NCBI RefSeq assembly: GCF_016863135.1
Contig: NZ_BOOH01000011.1
Location: 1 to 43,140 of the forward strand
Direction of reading: 5' to 3'
DNA from: Planobispora longispora
Lineage (GTDB): Bacteria; Actinomycetota; Actinomycetes; Streptosporangiales; Streptosporangiaceae
DNA: 43,140 bases
The position numbers and the translations under genes are program-made. The notes beneath the pieces are model-generated. The model saw nothing but the letters and a program-made list of their open reading frames with translations. It was not told where the DNA came from and did not search any database. Below are positions 23,201-28,955 of this stretch, one piece after another (the stretch's first letter is position 1; each line of letters opens with the position of its first letter).

Positions 23201-23753
23201 GCTGCTCGGCCTGCTGTGCGCGCTGACCGTGGTGATCCTGATCTCCGCGATGTACCGGCTCGACCTCTACGTCGACGCCTACGGGTACACCCGGCTCCGC
23301 GCCTCGGTCGGGGCGGCCATCTGGTGGCTGGGCGGGATCTTCGCGCTGGTCCTCGTCGCGGGCGCGGTACGGCTCACCGGCCGGGCCGCGGGCTGGCTGC
23401 CGAGGGGCGTGGTCGTGATGACGGGCGCGGGCCTGCTGGCCTTCGCGATCTGGAACCCGGACCTGAGGGTGGCCGAGTCCCAGCTCAGCGTCAGGGGCGT
23501 GGACCGGCTGGACCAGGCGTACCTCAGCGACCTCGGGGCGGAGGCCGTACCGGCGCTGGACCTGTTGCCCGAGCCGACCCGCAGCTGCGTGCTGCGGGAG
23601 GTCATCCAGATCAACCAGCTCGACGGCGCCGACCCGTGGAACGGCTGGAACCTCGCCAGGGAGCGGGCCAGGGAACTGCTCGCCGAGCGGCCGGTCCCGG
23701 CGGCGCCCTCCTGCGCCTCCGGGCGGCTGGACTACATCCCGGACCAGGACTGA
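20256..23753 (+). CDS. Sensor histidine kinase continuous with a DUF4173-type membrane protein
   Basis: One uninterrupted frame of 1165 codons. Residues 1-335 form a full histidine kinase: two membrane helices with a very short outer loop (about 17-62), HAMP, phospho-His126 (N-V-S-H-E-L-R-T-P), N box (L-L-D-N-A-V-R-H), D-Q-G-P-G-I-P and G-A-G-L-G-L-A-I-T-K. About 200 Pro/Ser/Ala-rich residues follow, then many hydrophobic helices with DUF4153/DUF4173 marks: F-A-S-A-D-A-V-F-A-E, T-Y-A-E-Y-A-R-S-G-F-F-Q-L and Y-V-D-A-Y-G-Y-T-R-L-R. An in-frame ATG at 21258 has AAAGGA 5 nt upstream, so the membrane part may also be made alone. It could be a real fusion, a recent stop loss, or two nested products. 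Confidence 0.85.
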   Translation: MRRQLRPLDFLGRIKVKLGMVILLAVAAAFVVNEVGINAGFSRDVRVAVAAVLALIMVQLLARGMTKPLREMAAAAQTIAQGRYGLRVTATSRDEVGELARAFNAMAADLGEVDRQRRELVANVSHELRTPITALRAVLENVVDGVSEPDPATLGTALAQTERLGRLVAQLLDLSRLESGARLIDPENVELRALCEQALREAVLAREEVTARCEVPAGLSVRADADLLAQVLANLLDNAVRHSPAGGVVVLSADCEGPGVRLRVIDQGPGIPEEDRARAFERFSRLDAGRAADDGGAGLGLAITKEIVELHGGSIRVEDGVGCRIAVDLPERITMDTSSLPDPPGSPGSDPASSAFAGAVVPEAPEGSIPDAGAPAETPSGARARADTPADVSADVAAETPAAVSAAAPADGSAAVSPEVSAAVPAPAPGPAPPAGGDLPPSPESSESRSPGSSSPDPVLSGAPSVPDMSREPASSGASPESVPSPPGGFPVGLFPQSGTSPQAATPPAASVPAETFASARSGDRIKAAAPAPAEPVRSWWGAIAGFFIGGFIGLCVGVPVGFVIGSMEIRLGLMLGVLAPVVGAFIGTVVGATTPPNGMWTGYQQAGSRTAAPTTEAAYPAVPVLVGEVRQTAPGGGLPGGQGRQAVPGGDGIKEAAPDGAPRGITTDGYVAPSIFPRPELPDTPRWMLAVCAVVGVLAAVALPGSAAGLGVALVAVAMGAATLPVVRRRLTPWSIGMGVIAYGLVAVAVFRDADWLVGLLLLAGFLMAALALSGAGRGWLGVIRGAFSVVLGLLPLPWFLAAPVKGKGMTARRRLVPTLLGLGIAIVLLAVFGALFASADAVFAEAVERVFTSQNWADDLPLRIVVFAAFAVAVASAVLVVLRPVVEPKGPDVRLQVGRGLWVTPLVALNLLFGTFVAMQLTVLFGSARWLVTTTDLTYAEYARSGFFQLVIVSVFVLAIVAVASGALELQGRDRWLMAGLLGLLCALTVVILISAMYRLDLYVDAYGYTRLRASVGAAIWWLGGIFALVLVAGAVRLTGRAAGWLPRGVVVMTGAGLLAFAIWNPDLRVAESQLSVRGVDRLDQAYLSDLGAEAVPALDLLPEPTRSCVLREVIQINQLDGADPWNGWNLARERARELLAERPVPAAPSCASGRLDYIPDQD

Positions 23754-23797
23754 CCCCGGGCCGATCCCGGAGCGGGCCGGCCCCGCGCGGCGGTCGC

Positions 23798-23833
23798 GGG
23801 GCGGGATTCCGGAGCGATCCGGAATCCCGCCCC
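23798..23833 (+). terminator. Hairpin terminator after the two-component operon
   Basis: Perfect 16-bp stem GGGGCGGGATTCCGGA / TCCGGAATCCCGCCCC closed by GCGA, 45 nt after the stop codon at 23753. Confidence 0.85.
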
Positions 23834-23908
23834 CGGCGTGAGGATAGGGTCCTCCAAGGCGGCCGGAGGAGGCCGCCGACGCCGCCGGGCGAACGAGGGG
23901 GGACGTCG

Positions 23909-25018
23909 TTGAAGGGGATCATCGATCCCGGCAGGGTCGTGGGCGAGTCGCTGTTCGGCGGGGCGTTCACCTTCCCGGTGATGGTCGCGCACCGGGACGC
24001 GCTGCGGCACAACATCGCCACCCTCGCCGCCTTCGCGCGCGAGCACGGGCTGACGCTCGTCCCGCACGCCAAGACGACCATGTCGCCCGAGATCGTCCGG
24101 GCCCAGCTCGACGCGGGCGCCTGGGGCCTGACCGCCGCCACCCCGAGCCAGGCGCTCACCCTGTGCGAGTTCGGGGTGCCCCGCGTGCTGCTCGCCAACC
24201 AGATCTTCGACCCGGCCGCGCTCGACGCCCTGGCGGCCAGGCTCGCCGGCGACCCCTCGTTCGAGTTCCTCTGCTTCGTGGACTCGGCGGCCGGGGTCGA
24301 GACGCTGGCCCGGCACGCCGGGCCCCGGCCGTTCCGGGTCCTGGCCGAGCTGGGCCACGAGGGCGGGCGGGCCGGCTGCCGGACCCTGGAGGAGCTGCTG
24401 GAGGTCGCCGCCGCGGCCCAGGCCGCGCCCGGGGTGGAGCTCGCGGGCGTGGCCGGGTACGAGGGGTCGCTGACGTCGGCCGCCGAGGTCCGGCGCTACC
24501 TGCACCGGCTGATGGAGGCGGTGGAGCACCTGCGGGTCAGGAACCCGATCCTGTCGGTGGGCGGCAGCCAGTGGTTCGACGTGATCGGCCGGGAACTGGC
24601 CGCCTGCCAGGCGACGATCATGCTCCGGAGCGGGGCGTACGTCTCCCACGACGACGGCTACTACCGTGAGCGCACGCCGTACACCCGGATCGAGGGCGAG
24701 CTCCGTCCCGCGCTGGAGATCTGGGCCCACGTGCTGTCCGTCCCCGAGCCCGGCCTGGCCGTCGTCGGGTTCGGGAAGCGGGACGCCCCCTTCGACGAGG
24801 GGCTGCCGGTGCCGCGCGGCGCGGTCGAGGGCGCTACCGTTCTCAAGGTTCAGGACCAGCACGCGGTCCTGCGGCTCGCGCCGGACTCCCCGGTGCGGCC
24901 GGGGGACCTGGTGTCGTTCGGGATCTCCCACCCGTGCACGGCCTTCGACAAGTGGCGGGCCATGCCGGTGGTGGACGACGACTACACCGTCGTGGACCTG
25001 ATCACCACCTGTTTCTAG
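23909..25018 (+). CDS. D-amino-acid deaminase (cryptic D-serine deaminase-like, fold-type III PLP)
   Basis: A 369-residue protein of the alanine-racemase-fold (type III) PLP family related to D-serine dehydratase and D-threonine aldolase. The Schiff-base lysine is K55 in V-P-H-A-K-T-T-M-S-P. The C-terminal metal-site residues H342 and C344 appear in S-H-P-C-T-A-F-D-K-W. Such enzymes deaminate D-serine or similar D-amino acids to 2-oxo acids and ammonia, releasing reactive enamines. The start is TTG at 23909, with GAGGGGGGA about 5 nt upstream. A RidA gene follows 40 nt later, which fits removal of the enamine product. Confidence 0.88.
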   Translation: MKGIIDPGRVVGESLFGGAFTFPVMVAHRDALRHNIATLAAFAREHGLTLVPHAKTTMSPEIVRAQLDAGAWGLTAATPSQALTLCEFGVPRVLLANQIFDPAALDALAARLAGDPSFEFLCFVDSAAGVETLARHAGPRPFRVLAELGHEGGRAGCRTLEELLEVAAAAQAAPGVELAGVAGYEGSLTSAAEVRRYLHRLMEAVEHLRVRNPILSVGGSQWFDVIGRELAACQATIMLRSGAYVSHDDGYYRERTPYTRIEGELRPALEIWAHVLSVPEPGLAVVGFGKRDAPFDEGLPVPRGAVEGATVLKVQDQHAVLRLAPDSPVRPGDLVSFGISHPCTAFDKWRAMPVVDDDYTVVDLITTCF

Positions 25019-25058
25019 GTCTCCCCAGGTTGCCTGGGCTCCGGATAAGGACGGACAG

Positions 25059-25445
25059 ATGAGCGGCAAGGTTGAGCTGCGGACCGACGAGGGCGCCGCG
25101 CCGGTCGGCGCCTACTCCCAGGGTCTCGTGGTGGGCGACTTCGTCTACACCTCGGGCATGGGCCCGCTGGACCCGGCGACCGGCGAGGTCGTCGGCGCCG
25201 ACGTGGCCGAGCAGACCCACCAGACGATGCGCAACCTCGGCGCGATCCTCGCGGCGCACGGCCTGGGCTTCGACGACGTGGTGAAGTCGACGGTGCACCT
25301 GCAGCACCTCAAGCGCGACTTCGCCGCCTACAACGAGGTCTACAAGTCCTACTTCACCGAGCCCTACCCGGTCCGCACGACCGTCGGCTCCAACCTGATG
25401 GACATCCTGGTCGAGATCGACTTCGTGGCCTACAAGGGACGTTAG
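25059..25445 (+). CDS. RidA family enamine/imine deaminase
   Basis: A 128-residue Rid/YER057c/UK114 protein. It has the family start (G-A-A-P-V-G-A-Y-S-Q-G), F-V-Y-T-S-G-M-G, and the catalytic arginine region Y-P-V-R-T-T-V-G with the Glu near the C-terminus (V-E-I-D-F-V-A). RidA hydrolyses 2-aminoacrylate and related reactive enamines made by PLP dehydratases. AAGGA precedes the ATG. The upstream PLP enzyme and this gene form a coherent catabolic and detoxifying pair. Confidence 0.95.
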   Translation: MSGKVELRTDEGAAPVGAYSQGLVVGDFVYTSGMGPLDPATGEVVGADVAEQTHQTMRNLGAILAAHGLGFDDVVKSTVHLQHLKRDFAAYNEVYKSYFTEPYPVRTTVGSNLMDILVEIDFVAYKGR

Positions 25446-25486
25446 AGTCTGACCAGAGTCTGACCGGCGGCGGGAGGGGCGGCGGC

Positions 25487-26698
25487 GTGGACAGTTCGGT
25501 GTACGTCTACGTCGAGGACGTGCGGGGCGAAGGCCTCCAGCCGGTCCTCGACCGCGTCGCCGGATACGGCGTGGCCGGCGTGACCGTGGCCGCCGCCTAC
25601 CACCGCACCCGGGACGTGACCCCGCACGGCTCGTCCCGGGTGACGATCCGCCGGGACGGAGTGCACTTCCTCCCGCCGGAGGACCTCTTCGGCGGGCTCC
25701 GCCTCGTCCCGCCCGTCCAGGAGGGGGCCGAGGAGGAGCCGCTGGCCGCGCTCCGCAGGGCCACCGCCGAGCGCGGGCTCAGGCTGCACGGCTGGACCGT
25801 CTTCCTGCACAGCGTCACCCTCGGCGACACCCATCCCGACGTGACCGTGCGCAACTGCTTCGGCGACCGGGGCTCGCTCGCCGACCTGTGCCCCTCCCAC
25901 CCCGACGTCCGCCTCTACGCGGTTGCGCTGGCCCGGGCCGTGGCCCGGCAGGGCGTCGACAGCGTGGTCGCCGAGGGGCTGCACTTCGGCGCCTTCGGGC
26001 ACGGCTACCACCACGAGCGGAGCTTCGTCGCGCTCGGACCGATGGACCTGTTCCTGATCGGGCTCTGCTTCTGCGACTTCTGCCTGCGCCGCGCCGCCGA
26101 CCTGGGCGTCAACGCCGGGGCCGCGCGCCAGGAGTGCGCCAGGATCGTGGGCGGCGTGCTCGACGGCGACCCGCCCGCCGAGGGAGAGGTGACCCGGGCG
26201 GCGCTGACGGCCTACGCCGGGCCCGAGGTGGTGGCCTACGCGCGGGCCCGCTCCGAGGCGGTGACGTCCCTGGTGTCCGAGGTCGCCACGGCGGTCGCCG
26301 ACGAGGGGTCGCGGCTGGTCTTCCTGGACGGCACCGGGTCGGTGAAGGGGTACGCCGACGGCCTGCCCTCGCCGATCCTCGCCGCGCACGACGCCTGGCA
26401 GCTCGGGGTGGACCTCGTCGCCCTGGGCGACCTGGTGCCCTCGCTCGGGGTGCTCGCCTACGCCCGCGACGCCGCCCGGGTCGCCGACGACGTGAGCTCC
26501 TACCGCCGTTCGACGGGCAAGGAGCGCGAGCTGCGGGTCGTGCTCCGGCCCGGCCCGCCCGACACCGACTCGGCCGACCGCCTCGTGGCCAAGGTCCGCG
26601 CGGCCCGGGCGGCCGGGGCGGACGCGGTGGACTTCTACGCGTACGGGCTCATGCCGTACCCGATCCTCGACCGCATCCCCGGTGCGCTCTCGAGCTGA
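25487..26698 (+). CDS. Conserved hypothetical, TIM-barrel glycoside-hydrolase-like
   Basis: A 403-residue soluble protein starting at GTG 25487, with GGGAGGGG upstream. Alternating beta/alpha segments (V-Y-V-Y-V-E-D-V; V-A-G-V-T-V-A-A-A-Y-H; L-R-L-H-G-W-T-V; V-D-S-V-V-A-E-G-L-H-F-G) suggest a TIM barrel like those of glycoside-hydrolase relatives. The acidic residue in V-V-A-E-G could be catalytic. A tight cysteine group C-F-C-D-F-C occurs near residue 195. It is the third gene after the deaminase and RidA (41-nt gap), so it probably serves the same pathway, perhaps releasing a D-amino acid from a conjugate. That role is inference; I do not recognise the family. Confidence 0.75.
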   Translation: MDSSVYVYVEDVRGEGLQPVLDRVAGYGVAGVTVAAAYHRTRDVTPHGSSRVTIRRDGVHFLPPEDLFGGLRLVPPVQEGAEEEPLAALRRATAERGLRLHGWTVFLHSVTLGDTHPDVTVRNCFGDRGSLADLCPSHPDVRLYAVALARAVARQGVDSVVAEGLHFGAFGHGYHHERSFVALGPMDLFLIGLCFCDFCLRRAADLGVNAGAARQECARIVGGVLDGDPPAEGEVTRAALTAYAGPEVVAYARARSEAVTSLVSEVATAVADEGSRLVFLDGTGSVKGYADGLPSPILAAHDAWQLGVDLVALGDLVPSLGVLAYARDAARVADDVSSYRRSTGKERELRVVLRPGPPDTDSADRLVAKVRAARAAGADAVDFYAYGLMPYPILDRIPGALSS

Positions 26699-26807
26699 CC
26701 CGCACGTCCGGGACCGGTCGGCCGGAGCGTGAGGCGGCCGGCCGGGTCCGGGGCGCGGGGCGGCGGCCGGGTCCGGGTCCGGATCGGGGCGATGGCCGGA
26801 TCTCCGA

Positions 26808-27362
26808 TCAGGCCGGGGCGGAGCCGTCGAGCACCGTCCGCACCGCCTCGGCGGCGAAGCCGTCGTCGAGGGGGAGTCCCCGGAAGACCGTCCGCAGCCA
26901 GACCGCGCCGCCCAGCAGGTCCATGATCAGCATGGGGTCGGCGTCCTCGCGGAGCTCGCCGCGCCGCCGGGCCCGTTCGAAGATCTGCTCCTCGCGGGCG
27001 AGCCGGTCGGCGAAGAAGCGCCGGGCCGTCTCCGCCAGCTCGGGGTGGTGGACGGCGGCGCCGAGCGCGGCCACCGCGACGTCGGCCGCCGGGGGGCGGG
27101 TGAGCAGCGCGGCGATGCCCCGGACCAGCGCCTCCAGGTCGCCGCGGAGGCTCCCGGTGTCCGGCGCCTCCACGGCCAGCGTGTCGGCCTCGACCAGCGC
27201 GGCGGCCAGCAGCGCGGCCTTGGAGGGCCACCAGCGGTAGATCGTGGTCTTGTTGACCCCGGAGCGGTCCGCCACCCCCTCGACGGTCAGTCCTTCGTAT
27301 CCCTTCTCGGCGAGCAGGCCGAGCGTCGCCTGGAAGATCTCCTGCTGCCTGCGCGGTGCCAT
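26808..27362 (-). CDS. TetR family regulator
   Basis: A 184-residue TetR protein. The HTH (about 10-55) reads I-F-Q-A-T-L-G-L-L-A-E-K-G-Y, V-A-D-R-S-G-V-N-K-T-T-I-Y-R-W-W-P-S-K. The C-terminal half is a helical ligand and dimer domain (D-P-M-L-I-M-D-L-L-G-G-A-V-W). It is divergent from the alpha/beta hydrolase gene across an 87-bp gap holding a perfect inverted repeat, which makes autoregulation and control of the hydrolase gene likely. Confidence 0.93.
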   Translation of the reverse strand: MAPRRQQEIFQATLGLLAEKGYEGLTVEGVADRSGVNKTTIYRWWPSKAALLAAALVEADTLAVEAPDTGSLRGDLEALVRGIAALLTRPPAADVAVAALGAAVHHPELAETARRFFADRLAREEQIFERARRRGELREDADPMLIMDLLGGAVWLRTVFRGLPLDDGFAAEAVRTVLDGSAPA

Positions 27363-27406
27363 GGTCCTCCTTGCGCGGTGCCGTGGGTCTCAGGGTAGCG
27401 TGTCAT

Positions 27407-27426
27407 GCAACGCAACGGTGCGTTGC
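27407..27426. promoter_or_regulatory. Probable TetR operator
   Basis: Perfect inverted repeat with 8-bp arms, GCAACGCA / TGCGTTGC, around ACGG. It lies between the divergent TetR and hydrolase genes, 45 bp from the TetR start and 24 bp from the hydrolase start. Confidence 0.7.
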
Positions 27427-27449
27427 GTTTTCTGGATCGGGAGGTTCTC

Positions 27450-28280
27450 ATGACGCCGGTCGTCTTCGTTCACGGAATCCGCGTCAGCGCGACCATGTGG
27501 GGGCCGGTGACGGCCCGTCTCGACCGGCCCGCCGTGGCGGTGGACCTGCCCGGGCACGGGACCCGGCGGGGCGAGCCGTTCACGATGGAGGCGGCGACCT
27601 CGGCGGTGGCCGCCGCGATCGACGAGGTCGGCGGACGGGCGTTCGTGGCCGGTCTCTCCCTCGGCGGCTACGTCGGCATCGCGACGGCCGGGCGGTTCCC
27701 CGGGCGGGTGGCCGGGCTGGCCGCGCTGGGATGCACGGCCCTGCCCGGCCGCTACGCCTGGATCTACCGGTCCCTGGCCTCCCTGGCCGCCCGGGATCCG
27801 TCCCTGGCCGACCGGATCAGCGCGTACGGCCTGCGCCGCGCCCTGCCCGGTCCGGCCGGGGAGGCGATGGTGGCGGGCGGGCTGTCCTGCGAGGTGATGC
27901 CCCAGGCCGTCGCCGCCGTCGCCGGGCACGACCAGCTCGCGGCGCTGGCGGCCTATCCGGGGCGGGTGTGGCTGGTCAACGGCGCCCGCGACCCGTTCCG
28001 CGCGAACGAGCGCGACTTCCTGCGGGCCTGCCGGGACGGGCGGCTGATCCTGGTCCCCCGCCGGGGGCACCTGGGCGTGCTGGCCGCGCCGGGGCCGCTC
28101 GCCCGGCTGCTGGGCGACCTGTGCGCCCAGCTGGACGGCCCGGCGGGCGGGCGCGCGGGCGGAGACCGGACCGGGCGGCCGGAGAGCGGGGCGGAAGGTC
28201 GGGCGGGGCAGACGGAGAGCGGGGGCGGAGATCAGGCCGGGCGGCTGGAGAGCGCGGTCGCCACGCCGAGCCCCAGGTAG
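27450..28280 (+). CDS. Alpha/beta hydrolase
   Basis: A 276-residue alpha/beta-hydrolase fold enzyme. It has the H-G oxyanion motif (V-V-F-V-H-G-I), the nucleophile elbow G-L-S-L-G-G, an acid in N-G-A-R-D-P-F-R and the catalytic His in R-R-G-H-L-G. The catalytic domain ends near residue 232. The last 45 residues are a low-complexity Gly/Arg/Glu tail (repeats of G-R-x-E-S-G), whose final 49 nt overlap the LysE gene tail to tail. ATG 27450 has GGGAGG upstream; an earlier in-frame ATG at 27405 overlaps the operator. Probably repressed by the divergent TetR. Substrate unknown. Confidence 0.88.
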   Translation: MTPVVFVHGIRVSATMWGPVTARLDRPAVAVDLPGHGTRRGEPFTMEAATSAVAAAIDEVGGRAFVAGLSLGGYVGIATAGRFPGRVAGLAALGCTALPGRYAWIYRSLASLAARDPSLADRISAYGLRRALPGPAGEAMVAGGLSCEVMPQAVAAVAGHDQLAALAAYPGRVWLVNGARDPFRANERDFLRACRDGRLILVPRRGHLGVLAAPGPLARLLGDLCAQLDGPAGGRAGGDRTGRPESGAEGRAGQTESGGGDQAGRLESAVATPSPR

Positions 28281-28852
28281 ACCACGCCGCTGACATAGCC
28301 CAGCGGCCTCGCCCGGTTCCGCAGCCGCCTGCCGAGGGCGCCCGCGCTCGCGGCGTAGATCATGTCGGAGATCAGCCCCAGGACCAGCAGCGTGCCGCCC
28401 AGGATGACGATCTGCAGCGGCACCGCCCCGGCCTCCGGGACGACGAACTGGGGGAGGAACGCCAGGAAGAAGAGGGTCACCTTGGGGTTGAGCACGTTGA
28501 CGACGACGCCTTCGAGGAAGACGGCGCGCAGCGGCTGCGGGGCGGTCTCCCGGGCGGCGAGCTCCTGCCTGCTGGTCAGCGCCCGGAACCCCAGGTAGAC
28601 GAGATAGAGCACGCCCGCCCATTTGATCACGTTGAACAGGGTCGCCGACTGGGCGATCACGTACGAGAGTCCGGCCGCGGCCGCGGCGATGTGCACGAGC
28701 GTCCCGGTCTCCACGCCGAACGCGCTGGCCATCGCCGCGGCCCGTCCCTGGGAGATGCCGCGGGCGGCGATGTAGAGGTGGTTCGGGCCCGGCACGAGCA
28801 CCAGCGCCAGGGACGCGACCGCGAACAGCAGGAATGTGGACATCGACACCAT
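28232..28852 (-). CDS. LysE/RhtB family amino-acid exporter
   Basis: A 206-residue integral membrane protein of the LysE/RhtB superfamily. Hallmarks are V-P-G-P-N-H-L-Y-I near the first helix, G-x2-A-A-M-A-S-A-F-G-V-E-T-G, the second-helix block K-W-A-G-V-L-Y-L-V-Y-L-G, and N-P-K-V-T-L-F-F-L-A-F-L-P-Q-F. Members export amino acids or their derivatives. The frame stays open far upstream, but family similarity begins at the ATG pair 28852/28843. No clear ribosome binding site. Divergent from the LAL regulator gene, which could control it. Confidence 0.92.
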   Translation of the reverse strand: MVSMSTFLLFAVASLALVLVPGPNHLYIAARGISQGRAAAMASAFGVETGTLVHIAAAAAGLSYVIAQSATLFNVIKWAGVLYLVYLGFRALTSRQELAARETAPQPLRAVFLEGVVVNVLNPKVTLFFLAFLPQFVVPEAGAVPLQIVILGGTLLVLGLISDMIYAASAGALGRRLRNRARPLGYVSGVVYLGLGVATALSSRPA

Positions 28853-28955
28853 GCGTCCGACATTAGGGGGGGTTTGGTCCTCGCGGCGAAGGCCAATCCG
28901 GGGGCGGTCCGGTGGACCAATCGAATTGCCGGCGGTCCGTGACATACTCGCCGTT

